Shown: positions 25,267-34,473, numbered from the stretch's first letter. The stretch: DNA of 64,000 bases from Cryobacterium sp. PH31-L1 (GCF_030063145.1 NZ_JASISM010000003.1:400716-464715), one strand, 5' to 3'. Notes: a model not told the origin generated them from the letters alone. Program-made: numbers and translations.

Positions 25267-25566
25267 ATGACGCAGAGCAAACTTGAGGTCGATACCGGGG
25301 CCGTTCGCAGCCTCGCGGAGAACTTCGACGCCGTTCGTCGCGGCCTCAGCGATGCCAGCGCGGTCAGCGCGGAGCTGGGCGCTATGGTCGGCCATGCTCA
25401 TTTGTCGAGCGTGATCGACGATTTCTCTTCGAAGTGGGACGACCGTCGCAACGAATTGACCGAGCAGCTCACAGAGATGCATACGATGGGGCAAACCGTC
25501 GCGGACGGCTTCGAATCGGTGGATTCCGAACTCGCACGAGCGTTGACAGAAACTTCTCCGTCGTGA
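25267..25566 (+). CDS. WXG100/ESAT-6-like protein
   Basis: A 99-residue, almost entirely helical acidic protein. Two helices flank the turn SSKWDDRRNE at about residues 57-66, which sits where the WXG motif of ESAT-6-like proteins lies (W-D-D here instead of W-x-G). The length is typical of WXG100 proteins, small partners or substrates of type VII secretion. GGGAGGG precedes the ATG at 25267. It opens a five-gene cluster in which each gene overlaps the next, suggesting one functional module. No secretion ATPase (EccC) is in the window. Confidence 0.72.
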   Translation: MTQSKLEVDTGAVRSLAENFDAVRRGLSDASAVSAELGAMVGHAHLSSVIDDFSSKWDDRRNELTEQLTEMHTMGQTVADGFESVDSELARALTETSPS

Positions 25567-26864
25567 GCGGTTACGATCCGCTCCCGGGCGACCCGACCGG
25601 CGTGCGCTCAGCGGCGACCAAGTACACACTGACAGCGGATGCCGTGCGCGAATCGGCCGCCGAACTGCGCCGACTCATTGCCGCTGATGACCTGGGTCGG
25701 AGCGAGGCCGTATCGGCACTCGTGGAGCTGTCCGGCGACGTCGCCGGCCGGCTGGAAAAGCTGCACGGCCGCTATGAAACGGCGGGCTCGTCGCTCTCCG
25801 TCTACGCCGATTCCCTGGAAACGGCCCAGACAATGGCGCGGCAGGCGATCGAGGCGCGCGATTACGCGGCGACCGAAGCAGCGACCGCTCAGTCCTGGGC
25901 CGACCATTATTCCGACGCGGTGAGCGAAGCAACCACCCCGGAAGACCGGATCGATGCCCAGCGACTCGCACTCGCGCACGAGTCGGTCGTTGACGATCTG
26001 ACCGTTCAGCTCGCAGCCACCCTGCAGAACTATCACGATGCGGTTGCACTGCGCGATACCGCCGCGGCCGTGGCTGCGGAGCGAATCGCTACCGCTATCG
26101 ATCAGGATGGCCTCAATGACTCCCTCTGGGATAACTTCAGCGGGTGGGTCGCGGACAACGCTGCCGTCCTGACGAGCATCAAGAATATTCTGGGTTACCT
26201 CGCCGCCGGGCTGGCTATTCTCAGCCTGTTCTTTCCGCTGTTGATACCGTTTGCCCTGGCCATCGCCGGCGCAACGGCCCTGCTGAGCCTCGTGCTCGCC
26301 AGCACCGGACAAATCTCCTGGATCGAGTTCGGCCTCGACGCACTCACGTTCGCTAGCCTGGGTGTCGCTGCCATCGCCGGCGTGGCCCTCAAAGGAACGA
26401 TGGCCGCCCTGAAGTCCACGCGAGTGGCCCATCTCACCGGTTTGGGGACCAGCAAGAACCCCCTGCGGTCTGTCACCGCAAGCTTCAATGGGGTGCTCCC
26501 GAGCAAGGTCGGTACCGCGAACAAAGTGGTCTGGTACCGAGAAGTGTTTTCGACCAAGGGAGTCGCCAACGCCAAGGCATCTCGGGTATTGACCAATGCC
26601 CGAGCAGGTGCCGGTGGCCCGGGGGATGATCTGCTCGTTGGTCTCGGCAAGGTCAATATCGGGTTTCAGCGCGTGGAATTGGCCATCCCCTCCGTGCTCA
26701 AGGGGGCGAATTTGGCCCTCGATCAGCTCGGGCTCCCGGCGCAGGTACTCAACCCCGTCATGCCCGACGCCATTGATAACGTCCTCAACGCGGGTGCCGC
26801 CCTCGACGATTGGTACGAGCAGGTCAACGACCAGGCAACGTGGAGAGTGGGATCGTCATGGTGA
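25563..26864 (+). CDS. Putative T7SS-associated membrane protein
   Basis: A 433-residue protein. The N-terminus YDPLPGDPTGVRSAATKYTLTADAV, then helices with LEKLHGRYETAG and YADSLETAQTMA, resembles the helical putative T7SS-signal domain found before actinobacterial polymorphic toxins (family recalled from memory). About 195 helical residues are followed by hydrophobic segments at about 200-262 and 272-290. The C-terminal 140 residues match no toxin that I know. The GTG overlaps the WXG100 stop, and the stop overlaps the next ATG. It could be a membrane-inserting effector or a structural protein of the module. Confidence 0.65.
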   Translation: MSGYDPLPGDPTGVRSAATKYTLTADAVRESAAELRRLIAADDLGRSEAVSALVELSGDVAGRLEKLHGRYETAGSSLSVYADSLETAQTMARQAIEARDYAATEAATAQSWADHYSDAVSEATTPEDRIDAQRLALAHESVVDDLTVQLAATLQNYHDAVALRDTAAAVAAERIATAIDQDGLNDSLWDNFSGWVADNAAVLTSIKNILGYLAAGLAILSLFFPLLIPFALAIAGATALLSLVLASTGQISWIEFGLDALTFASLGVAAIAGVALKGTMAALKSTRVAHLTGLGTSKNPLRSVTASFNGVLPSKVGTANKVVWYREVFSTKGVANAKASRVLTNARAGAGGPGDDLLVGLGKVNIGFQRVELAIPSVLKGANLALDQLGLPAQVLNPVMPDAIDNVLNAGAALDDWYEQVNDQATWRVGSSW

Positions 26865-27394
26865 AGCCGGGGTGGCAGAAGCGGGCACTACGTGTCTCGG
26901 ACCTCGTGTTCTTTGGGTCCCTGATATTTTTCGTCATTGTCTGTATGGGGCCAGCGCTCGTCATCGCGGTGCTCGGGCTCCTGACCGGCTCGACGCCGAC
27001 CGAGGAACAGGGCGGGTTCTTCGGCTGGAGCGCCGAGTATCCGGCATTCAACCCCCAATCGTGGACGCTGTTCATCCCGGCAGCCGGAATGCTGTTCCTC
27101 TCTATTTGGACCATCCCGCTGCCACTGCGAAGGTTTCCCAAGCCGGGGCGCGCCACGTTCGCCTGGTTTGCCTTCGTGGCCTTCCTGTTCTCCATCCCGT
27201 TGGGCACCGCCTACTTCGGGGCTCCCGGCATTTATAACGAAGGCACGTTGGCGTTGTTTGTCTACCTCGTGGCGTGGCTGCTCTTCGTCGTACGCGACAT
27301 CCTGGGCTGGGTGCATCTCGTTCCGCCGGCCTGGCGTGTGGGCCCATCGGTGCGCACTCGCCGCGCAGGGAAGCCAGCGTCGGCGGATGCCTGA
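26858..27394 (+). CDS. Four-helix membrane protein of the WXG100 operon
   Basis: A 178-residue integral membrane protein with hydrophobic segments at about 17-42, 67-87, 98-118 and 126-150 and a basic C-terminus. I recognise no family. It overlaps the upstream gene by 7 bases and the downstream gene by 8, so it belongs to the same operon. Its place right after a possible membrane-active effector would suit an immunity protein; that is a guess from context. Confidence 0.6.
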   Translation: MVKPGWQKRALRVSDLVFFGSLIFFVIVCMGPALVIAVLGLLTGSTPTEEQGGFFGWSAEYPAFNPQSWTLFIPAAGMLFLSIWTIPLPLRRFPKPGRATFAWFAFVAFLFSIPLGTAYFGAPGIYNEGTLALFVYLVAWLLFVVRDILGWVHLVPPAWRVGPSVRTRRAGKPASADA

Positions 27395-28028
27395 ATTCGT
27401 TTCGCCGCAGCCAGCTGCACCATCGGCGCCACGTGTTCGATGCGCCTACCGACTCGTGCTTCCCCCGGGCTGGGTTCTGATTCCGGTAGGCGACTCGGCG
27501 GATGCTGCCATTTCGAATCTGGTCGACCGACAGTTTGCCGGCCTGCCCACTGACATGTACGGCCCGCAGAAAAAACGACTCGGGGCCGGCCTGCGCACCA
27601 TCGCGGCCGAAGCGCGCCGAGCCGGTGGGCTTGACCTCGTGTTTCCACTGGCGATGCCGTGGCTGGTTCCAGTTTCAGCGGGAATCGTGATAAGCGAGGT
27701 GTGCACCGACGCTCCGTCAGACACTGCCGTCGCCCTTTTGGCGGAACGAATGCAGCCCAGTGGACCGAACGCGACGGTCGCCCGCACCAGGGCCGGGCGC
27801 TGCGTCCGAGAAATTGTTGATCTGCCGCGTGCGCCGGACGGCATCGATCGCTTGACAGTTGCCGCCGTTCGCATGGTGCACTACAGCTGGCCGATCCCCG
27901 GTGCACCGGGCAGCTTCCTGGTGTCAGCGCTCACGGTCTCCGGAGCGCCGATCGCGGAGTTCGAACCAATAGTCGAAGCGCTCACCGAACTCTTCGACGT
28001 CATGATGGAATCGGTGGTTTGGGCATGA
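27387..28028 (+). CDS. Hypothetical protein of the WXG100 operon (copy A)
   Basis: A 213-residue soluble protein of unknown family. It starts with a Pro-rich stretch, then LVLPPGWVLIPVGDSADAAI, a central GGLDLVFPLAMPW strand and a C-terminal helix EFEPIVEALTELFDVMMES. Order of elements, length and the C-terminal helix resemble the next protein (PPGW/PEEW near the N-terminus; PIVEAL/PIVDDL near the C-terminus), so the two may be divergent paralogues. ATG 27387 overlaps the upstream stop; its own stop overlaps the next ATG. Confidence 0.6.
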   Translation: MPEFVSPQPAAPSAPRVRCAYRLVLPPGWVLIPVGDSADAAISNLVDRQFAGLPTDMYGPQKKRLGAGLRTIAAEARRAGGLDLVFPLAMPWLVPVSAGIVISEVCTDAPSDTAVALLAERMQPSGPNATVARTRAGRCVREIVDLPRAPDGIDRLTVAAVRMVHYSWPIPGAPGSFLVSALTVSGAPIAEFEPIVEALTELFDVMMESVVWA

Positions 28029-28675
28029 CAGCAACCATTCGGGTCGACTGTGATCGTGACCGATGGCTCTACGTTCCCGAAGAATGGCCCTGGAACCAGT
28101 TCGCGCACCTCGACGATTGGGCCGGCACAGTCACGGGACTGTTGACGGATGCCCATTCCCTCGACCCGCAGACGGCGCGCTGGATCGACGAATCCTTGCA
28201 CTCGATTGCGAACGATCGCCCAGAAACCGAGTCCCGCTTCGTCTACCTGGCGAACCCGGCAGAGTACATCTTCTTTGTGAGCGTGCTGTACCCCGCGAGT
28301 TCCCCGGAGCTGACCCTCGACGACCTCGCGGCGGTGCACGACCCCGCCGCGACGAGCCCCGTCACGGCGACCACGTTTTCGTCGGAGCTGCTCGGTGACG
28401 GGGTGCGCAGCATCCGCTATGCCGATGTGGGGGAGCCCGATCATGACATTGCCGCGATTGCCCAGTACGCGTGGAAGGGTGACGACCTGGACGTGGTGGT
28501 GATCGCCGCCAATTTCAACATTGCGCTGCTGACCGAGTTGCTGCCGATCGTGGATGACCTCGCTCGGAGCATCAGCATCGTTTTGCCTGAGCGCTCTCAC
28601 GGCGGTTTCAAGGCTGGCCCCTCCGTAGACTGGTCGGGTGGTAGCCAGTCAAGTGCATCTCGTGCGTCACGGTGA
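28025..28675 (+). CDS. Hypothetical protein of the WXG100 operon (copy B)
   Basis: A 216-residue soluble, acidic protein (IRVDCDRDRWLYVPEEWPWN at the start; FNIALLTELLPIVDDLARSI near the end). No domain recognised. Layout parallels the preceding protein, suggesting an ancient duplication. The ATG overlaps the previous stop; the 3' end overlaps the phosphatase gene by 38 bp. The last 30 or so residues, after IVLPERS, are low in complexity and may be unconserved. Confidence 0.58.
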   Translation: MTATIRVDCDRDRWLYVPEEWPWNQFAHLDDWAGTVTGLLTDAHSLDPQTARWIDESLHSIANDRPETESRFVYLANPAEYIFFVSVLYPASSPELTLDDLAAVHDPAATSPVTATTFSSELLGDGVRSIRYADVGEPDHDIAAIAQYAWKGDDLDVVVIAANFNIALLTELLPIVDDLARSISIVLPERSHGGFKAGPSVDWSGGSQSSASRASR

Positions 28676-29282
28676 GGTCTTCAACCCCGAACGCGTGCTC
28701 TACGGACGGCTGCCGAACTATCGGCTCTCCGAACGTGGTGCGCTCATGGCGGCAACGGCAGCCGACGAACTGGTCGAACGCGGCCGCGCGGTCGTGCGCG
28801 TCATCGCCTCGCCGCTTCAGCGTGCGCAGGAATCCGCCGCCCCGATCGCGGCAGCGTTCGCGCTGTCCATCGACACCGACGAACGCATCATTGAACCGAC
28901 CAACGCCTTCGAAGGCAAGCGGATGCGCGGCCAGGGCGGCGCGCTCCGCGACCCGCGCAACTGGCCGGCCCTGATCAACCCCCTGAAGCCGAGCTGGGGC
29001 GAGCCATTCCGCGCCGTCTCCGAGCGTATGCTCGCAGCAATCGACGACGCCTGGAACTCGGTCGACGAGGGTGACGTGGTTCTGGTCAGCCACCAGCTGC
29101 CGATCTGGATGGTGCACCGCTCGCTCAACCATGAGCGTCTCGCCCACGACCCGCGGCAACGCCGCTGCGACCTGTCGAGCATCACCACCCTCTCCTGGCA
29201 CGGCGACCACTTCGCCGAAACCGCCTACGCCAGCCCCGCGCAGGCTCTTCTCGACCCGAGCAACGATGTGGGTGCCGTATGA
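28638..29282 (+). CDS. Histidine phosphatase family protein
   Basis: A 214-residue enzyme of the phosphoglycerate-mutase-like superfamily. The phospho-histidine motif is VRHGEV (about 9-14), and the second catalytic His is in VVLVSHQLPIWM (about 150). It may act on a small phosphorylated metabolite; the substrate is unknown. Its stop overlaps the start of the TlpA-like gene, making it the head of the cytochrome c maturation operon, the usual place for this gene in actinobacteria. Confidence 0.9.
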   Translation: MVASQVHLVRHGEVFNPERVLYGRLPNYRLSERGALMAATAADELVERGRAVVRVIASPLQRAQESAAPIAAAFALSIDTDERIIEPTNAFEGKRMRGQGGALRDPRNWPALINPLKPSWGEPFRAVSERMLAAIDDAWNSVDEGDVVLVSHQLPIWMVHRSLNHERLAHDPRQRRCDLSSITTLSWHGDHFAETAYASPAQALLDPSNDVGAV

Positions 29283-29881
29283 ACCGCCGCAGCCTTCCAT
29301 TGATTGCACTCGCGGCCGCCGCGTTGCTCCTCGCCGGTTGCTCGTCTGACCCGCTTGCCGACCAATACCGGGAGGGCTCGAGCAAGGGTTTCATCGCCGG
29401 CGACGGCAGCGTCACCGAGATCGCCCTCGCCGATCGAGGCCAGGCCATCGACTTCTCCGGCGTGACCGAGACGGGCGAGACCGTCACGAGCGCAGACAAG
29501 CTCGGCGAAGTCCTTGTGGTGAACTTTTGGTACGCGAGCTGCGCGCCGTGCCGCGCCGAGGCATCCGACCTGCAGAGCCTCAACGCACAGTTCGAAAACG
29601 ACGGGGCGGGCTTTCTCGGCGTCAACGTGCGCGACCAGGCGCCGAACGCCATCGCCTTCAATGAGACCTACGGCGTGACCTACCCGTCGGTGCTCGACGT
29701 CGATACCGGAGCCATGCAGCTCGCCTTCAGCGGCAGCATTCCGCCGAACGCCGTGCCCACCACCCTCGTGCTCGACGCCGAAGGCCGGGTCGCGGCGCGC
29801 ATTCTCGGCCAGGTCACCTCGCCGTCCATTCTGGAAACCCTGATTCGGGACACGATCGCGGAGACTGGCACGACCGAGTGA
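29279..29881 (+). CDS. TlpA/ResA-like thiol-disulfide lipoprotein
   Basis: A 200-residue exported thioredoxin-like protein. A lipoprotein signal peptide ends LLAGC with Cys21 as the lipidation site. The active-site CAPC is at 88-91 (NFWYASCAPCRAE) and cis-Pro is in the NAVPTTLVLD strand. It would keep the haem-binding cysteines of apocytochrome c reduced on the outer face of the membrane, receiving electrons through the CcdA protein encoded next. ATG and upstream TGA overlap. Confidence 0.92.
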   Translation: MNRRSLPLIALAAAALLLAGCSSDPLADQYREGSSKGFIAGDGSVTEIALADRGQAIDFSGVTETGETVTSADKLGEVLVVNFWYASCAPCRAEASDLQSLNAQFENDGAGFLGVNVRDQAPNAIAFNETYGVTYPSVLDVDTGAMQLAFSGSIPPNAVPTTLVLDAEGRVAARILGQVTSPSILETLIRDTIAETGTTE

Positions 29882-30639
29882 ACAATCCCTTTGGAGAGAT
29901 CGTCTTCAGCGGTCAGCTGCTCTTCGCCATCCCCATCGCACTGCTTGCCGGGCTGGTGTCCTTCGCCTCTCCGTGCATTCTTCCGCTCGTACCCGGTTAC
30001 CTCGCCTACATCGGTGGATTCACCGATGGACGCACCGGCGCCTCCAAGCGTGACCGGAGCGGCCGCACCCGGCTGCTCGCCGGAGTGGGCCTGTTCGTGC
30101 TCGGCTTCACCGTGGTGTTCGTGCTCACCGGCGTCGTGTTCGGTGCCGCCGGGTTCTGGCTCAATTCGTACCGCGACCTGATCACGCGCCTTGCCGGTGT
30201 CGTGGTTATCTTGCTCGGCTTGGTCTTCGTCGGGCAGTTTGGCGCCATGCAACGCACCATCAAAACCAACTGGCGCCCCAGGATGGGTCTGGCCGGAGCG
30301 CCGCTGCTCGGCGCGGTCTTCGCGGTCGGCTGGACGCCGTGCACCGGGCCGACCCTCACCGCGATCAACTCGCTCAGCCTCGGCACCGGATCGCCCTGGC
30401 AGGGCGGCCTGCTCGCCCTGTTCTATTCTCTCGGCCTCGGAATTCCGTTCCTGTTGATCGCACTCGGACTCAACTGGGCCACCGGATCGGTCGCATTCCT
30501 GAAACGGCATATTCGTGCCATCAACCTGTTTGGCGGGGTTCTGCTCGTCGTCATCGGAGTACTCATGGTGAGCGGCATCTGGAACACCTGGCTCCTCGAT
30601 TTGCAAGGGGTGATTGGCAACTTTGTCCCGGCCATCTGA
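29878..30639 (+). CDS. ccdA: Cytochrome c biogenesis protein CcdA
   Basis: A 253-residue membrane protein with six helices. The first helix holds the redox Cys in SFASPCILPLVPGYLAYI (about 23-40) and the fourth the second one in FAVGWTPCTGPTLTAI (about 148-163), as expected for CcdA, which passes electrons from thioredoxin across the membrane to TlpA-like proteins. GTG start overlaps the tlpA-like stop; the 3' end overlaps the resB-like gene. Confidence 0.95.
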   Translation: MNNPFGEIVFSGQLLFAIPIALLAGLVSFASPCILPLVPGYLAYIGGFTDGRTGASKRDRSGRTRLLAGVGLFVLGFTVVFVLTGVVFGAAGFWLNSYRDLITRLAGVVVILLGLVFVGQFGAMQRTIKTNWRPRMGLAGAPLLGAVFAVGWTPCTGPTLTAINSLSLGTGSPWQGGLLALFYSLGLGIPFLLIALGLNWATGSVAFLKRHIRAINLFGGVLLVVIGVLMVSGIWNTWLLDLQGVIGNFVPAI

Positions 30640-32299
30640 CCACTACGATTCCCGCCCGCAGACCCAGGGGCCCGACGTCGTGCAGCCCAAGCTCGGCCTG
30701 ACCGGCTGGTTGCGCTGGTTCTGGCGTCAGCTCACGAGCATGCGCACCGCGTTGTTCCTGCTGCTGATGCTCGCCATCGCGGCCATTCCAGGGTCGCTCG
30801 TACCGCAACGCAGCTCCGACCCGAACGGCGTCACCCAGTACTTCGCCGACAACCCCGACCTCGCGCCGAACCTGGACAAGCTGCAGGCCTTCGACGTCTA
30901 CACCTCGGCCTGGTTCTCGGCGATCTACCTGCTGCTGTTCATTTCGCTCATCGGCTGCGTCATTCCGCGCACCAAGCACCACTTTCAGGCCCTGCGCGCC
31001 AAGCCGCCGACCACGCCGGCACGGCTCTCCCGCCTATCCGGTTTCACCGAACGAGACGCGCCCGCGCGAACGGATGCCGCCACCGCTATCACGCACGCCC
31101 GCACCGTCCTGAAATCCAGTGGCTACCGCGTCGCCCGCTTTGATTCCGACACCGAATCATCCGTTTCGGCCGAACGAGGCTACCTGCGGGAAACCGGTAA
31201 CCTCATCTTTCACGCTGCGCTCGTGGCGATTCTGGTGACCGTCGGCTTCGGCGGCGGCTACGGCTTCGCCGGCCAGCGCGTGCTGGTGGAAGGCCAGACC
31301 TTCGTGAATACCCTGCTCGCCTACGACTCCTTCAACCCCGGGCGTTTCTTCGACGACACCACGCTCGACCCGTACACGCTGAGCCTGAACGACTTCTCGG
31401 TTTCGTACGAACAGCAGAACCTACAGGCCTACGGGCAGCCGATCGATTTCACCGCCGACGTGACTGTCACGCCCAAGGGCGAGGCGCCCGAGCCGGGCGT
31501 CGTGAAGGTCAACGGACCACTGCGCACCGAGGGCACCAGTATCTACCTGCTCGGCAACGGATATGCACCGACCATTCAGGTCACGGCCCCCGACGGCACC
31601 GTCGTGTTCTCCGACTCGGTTCCGTTCCTGCCGCAGGACGCCAATCTCACGTCGCTCGGCATCGTGAAGGTTCCCGACGGCCTGGCAGAACAGCTCGGCA
31701 TGATCGGCTTCTTCTATCCGACCCAGGACAAAGCGGCGTCGGGAGCGAACTTCTCCAGCTACCCCGACCTCGAATATCCGCTGCTGACCCTCAACGTGTA
31801 CACCGGCGACCTCGGTCTCGATGCCGGTGTGCCGACATCCGTCTATTCGCTCGTCACCGACACCCTGACGCAGCAAACGGGCGGTAAAACCGGCGTCGAA
31901 TCGATCGAACTGAAGCCGGGCGCCTCAGCCGAGCTGCCGAACGGCCTCGGCACGGTCAGCTTCGTCGACAATGACCCGGCCGCGTCGGCCGCCGGCGACT
32001 TCACCCAGTCGGTTTCGCGCTTTGCCAGCTTCGACATTCACCACGACCCGACGCAGATCTGGCTGATCTCCTTCTCCACGCTCGTCTTGTTCGGCCTGTT
32101 CACCGGGCTGCTCGTGCCGCGCCGCCGAGTCTGGGTGAAGGCAACGACCCGCGCCGACGGTTCCGTGCATCTCGAATACGCCGGCCTCGCTCGCGGCGAC
32201 GACCCGGCCCTCGAAGCCGCCGTCACTGCCGTGGCCGACCGTCACCTGAAACTGCTCAAGTCCCACCAAACCGTCGTCGCCACCCCCGAATCGACTTAG
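30614..32299 (+). CDS. resB: ResB-like system II cytochrome c synthase subunit
   Basis: A 561-residue membrane protein with ResB layout: a first helix (MRTALFLLLMLAIAAIPGSLVPQ), a second helix pair, a large external domain (about 220-465), and a last helix before a cytoplasmic tail (IWLISFSTLVLFGLFTGLLVP). Together with CcsB it exports haem and attaches it to CxxCH motifs. The start is unclear: TTG 30614 or TTG 30623 (giving MSRPSDHYDS) are both in frame, with AAGGGG just before. It overlaps ccdA by 26 bp. Confidence 0.92.
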   Translation: MATLSRPSDHYDSRPQTQGPDVVQPKLGLTGWLRWFWRQLTSMRTALFLLLMLAIAAIPGSLVPQRSSDPNGVTQYFADNPDLAPNLDKLQAFDVYTSAWFSAIYLLLFISLIGCVIPRTKHHFQALRAKPPTTPARLSRLSGFTERDAPARTDAATAITHARTVLKSSGYRVARFDSDTESSVSAERGYLRETGNLIFHAALVAILVTVGFGGGYGFAGQRVLVEGQTFVNTLLAYDSFNPGRFFDDTTLDPYTLSLNDFSVSYEQQNLQAYGQPIDFTADVTVTPKGEAPEPGVVKVNGPLRTEGTSIYLLGNGYAPTIQVTAPDGTVVFSDSVPFLPQDANLTSLGIVKVPDGLAEQLGMIGFFYPTQDKAASGANFSSYPDLEYPLLTLNVYTGDLGLDAGVPTSVYSLVTDTLTQQTGGKTGVESIELKPGASAELPNGLGTVSFVDNDPAASAAGDFTQSVSRFASFDIHHDPTQIWLISFSTLVLFGLFTGLLVPRRRVWVKATTRADGSVHLEYAGLARGDDPALEAAVTAVADRHLKLLKSHQTVVATPEST

Positions 32300-32308
32300 G
32301 CTTACATC

Positions 32309-33385
32309 GTGAATCTGACTGACTCTGCCCTGCTCAACTCGTACTCGCTCTACGCGCTGTACTCGGCGATGGCCGTCTACGCCCTCGCCTTCATCGCCTT
32401 CGCGGTCGACCTCGCGCGCCGTTCCAGCGCCGTCGGTGCGATTGAGGAGGCCGATTCCATTGAAGCGGATGCCGCCGCGCCGGCGGTTTCCGCCGCATCC
32501 GCCGGCAGCACGCGCACCCTCGAGCGACCGGCCCTAAAACGGCCGGTGCTGTCCCGCATCAGCGCCCGGATGGATAACGACGCGGCGATGCCGTATGGAC
32601 GGTCCTCGAGCCTGCGCGTGGGCGTCGCCCTGACCGTCCTGGCCTGGGCGGTGCACCTCGCGGCCACCGTCATGCGCGGCATCGCCGCGGAGCGGGTGCC
32701 GTGGGCGAACATGTACGAGTTCGCCATGACGGGCACCCTGCTCATCATGACGGTGTTCCTGATCGTGCTGATCCGCTCCGACCTGCGTTTTCTCGGAACC
32801 TTCGTCACGGGCCTGGTGCTCGTGCTGTTGGGCGTGGCCGCCCTGCAGTTCTACGTGGAAGTGGCTCCGTTGCCGCCGGCGCTGCAGTCGGCGTGGCTGG
32901 TCATCCACGTCTTCGTGGCGTCCCTGGCCACCGGGATGTTCGCACTCGGCTTCGCACTGTCGACCGTGCAGCTGTTGCAGTTCCGCCGCGAGAACCATGT
33001 GGCCGAGGCTTCGCCCGCGCCGCGCGGGCCGATCGCATCCGTTCTGCGCCTGCGTTTTCTGGCCACGCTGCCGTCGTCGGCGACGCTGGAGAACCTGGCC
33101 TACCGCATCAACATCATCGGCTTCATTCTGTGGACCTTCACCCTCATGGCCGGCTCGATCTGGGCCGAGAAGGCCTGGGGCCGCTACTGGGGCTGGGACA
33201 CCAAAGAGGTGTGGACCTTCATAATCTGGGTCATCTACGCCGGCTACATCCATGCCCGCGCAACCCGCGGCTGGCGCGGATCACGCTCAGCCTGGCTGGC
33301 GATCATCGGTTTCTCTGCCGTCATGTTCAACTTCGGCATCGTCAACGTGTTCTTCAAGGGGCTGCACGCCTACTCGGGTCTGTAA
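32309..33385 (+). CDS. ccsB: Cytochrome c biogenesis protein CcsB (CcsA-type)
   Basis: A 358-residue haem-handling membrane protein. The diagnostic Trp-rich motif WGRYWGWDTKEVW (about 291-303) sits between helices with conserved histidines. With ResB it forms the system II synthase. An Ala-rich cytoplasmic insertion of about 60 residues (50-110) follows helix 1. GTG start 9 bp after the resB stop. Last gene of the operon; a strong terminator follows. Confidence 0.94.
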   Translation: MNLTDSALLNSYSLYALYSAMAVYALAFIAFAVDLARRSSAVGAIEEADSIEADAAAPAVSAASAGSTRTLERPALKRPVLSRISARMDNDAAMPYGRSSSLRVGVALTVLAWAVHLAATVMRGIAAERVPWANMYEFAMTGTLLIMTVFLIVLIRSDLRFLGTFVTGLVLVLLGVAALQFYVEVAPLPPALQSAWLVIHVFVASLATGMFALGFALSTVQLLQFRRENHVAEASPAPRGPIASVLRLRFLATLPSSATLENLAYRINIIGFILWTFTLMAGSIWAEKAWGRYWGWDTKEVWTFIIWVIYAGYIHARATRGWRGSRSAWLAIIGFSAVMFNFGIVNVFFKGLHAYSGL

Positions 33386-33399
33386 CCGGTCTTCCCGCG

Positions 33400-33453
33400 A
33401 AAGCGGGTGAACGGTTGCTTCAATTGGTCTGAGGCAACAGTTCACCCGCTTTT
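33400..33453. terminator. Bidirectional terminator between ccsB and menC
   Basis: Perfect 13-bp arms AAAGCGGGTGAAC (33400-33412) and GTTCACCCGCTTT (33440-33452), 27-base loop, with T residues on one side and A residues on the other, serving both convergent genes. Confidence 0.88.
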
Positions 33454-33468
33454 ACGAACAATGGGGCG

Positions 33469-34473
33469 CTACTCGGCGGCGATGAGAGCGTGGGTGCGCG
33501 CCAAGCGCGCTAGCCACCAGTCGCGGCGCTCGGGGCTGGCAGCGTGCTGCGCCAGCAGCGCGGCATCGGGCACGACCCGACGCACCGGGACAGCGCCGTT
33601 TACCGGCAGCAGCGGCTCGCTCGTCACGTCGTCGGCGAGCAGCGAGGCGGTGCCGAGTCCGCAGTCGAAGTACAGTCCGGGAACGGATGCTGCCAGGTGC
33701 GCGCCCATCGACAGGCCGATCGACGTGTCGAGGGCGCTGGACACCACGACCGGCAGCCCGGTCTGACCGATGATCGACAGGGCAGCGCGAATGCCGCCGA
33801 GCGGCTGCGCCTTGATCACCAGAATGTCGGCGGCGCCGGCCCTGGCTACGGCGAGCGGGTCGCCGCTCTTGCGCACACTCTCGTCGGCGGCAATCGGCAC
33901 GCTCAGATAGGTCGTGCGGTGGCGGATATCGGCGAGCTCCGGCACCGTCATGCAGGGCTGCTCGACGTACTCGAGGTCGAAAGCGCTCAGTGCATGAATG
34001 GCGTGTTCGGCCTCGTCGACGTTCCACAGCCCGTTCGCATCGATCCGGATGCGCCCCTCAGGGCCGAGCACACGGCGCACCTCGGCCACCCGGGCGACGT
34101 CGTCCGCGAGGGTCTGATCGGGGCTGGCGACCTTGACCTTGGCGGTGCGGCAGCCGGGAAAACGTGCGAGTACCTCGGCCACCTTCTCGGCCGGAACGGC
34201 GGGCACGGTGGCGTTGACCGGGATGCTCGTGCGCAAAGCGTGCGGAGTGCTCTGCCAGCCGAAGTCGATCGCGGCCCGCAACCAGTTGGCGGCCTCGGCA
34301 TCGTCGTACTCGACGAACGGGGAGAACTCGGTCCAGCCTTCCGGCCCTTCCAGCAGCAGTGCTTCCCTGTTGTCCAACCCGCGAAACCGGTCGAAAAGTT
34401 TCAGGGTGACGACGTGTGCGGAACCGAGAAGCTCTTCCAAGGGGGGGACCGTGGCATCCAGTGAGGTCATCAT
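33469..34473 (-). CDS. menC: o-Succinylbenzoate synthase
   Basis: A 334-residue enolase-superfamily enzyme that dehydrates SHCHC to o-succinylbenzoate in menaquinone synthesis. The catalytic Lys pair region is KVKVASPDQT (about 113), metal ligands are in RIDANGLWN (Asp, about 144), YVEQPC (Glu) and IAADESVR (Asp/Glu), and the second Lys is in LVIKAQPLGG. Length and order match actinobacterial MenC. Two adjacent ATGs (34473 and 34470) are possible starts. It faces ccsB and is separated from the other men genes by two small genes and a sigma factor. Confidence 0.95.
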   Translation of the reverse strand: MMTSLDATVPPLEELLGSAHVVTLKLFDRFRGLDNREALLLEGPEGWTEFSPFVEYDDAEAANWLRAAIDFGWQSTPHALRTSIPVNATVPAVPAEKVAEVLARFPGCRTAKVKVASPDQTLADDVARVAEVRRVLGPEGRIRIDANGLWNVDEAEHAIHALSAFDLEYVEQPCMTVPELADIRHRTTYLSVPIAADESVRKSGDPLAVARAGAADILVIKAQPLGGIRAALSIIGQTGLPVVVSSALDTSIGLSMGAHLAASVPGLYFDCGLGTASLLADDVTSEPLLPVNGAVPVRRVVPDAALLAQHAASPERRDWWLARLARTHALIAAE

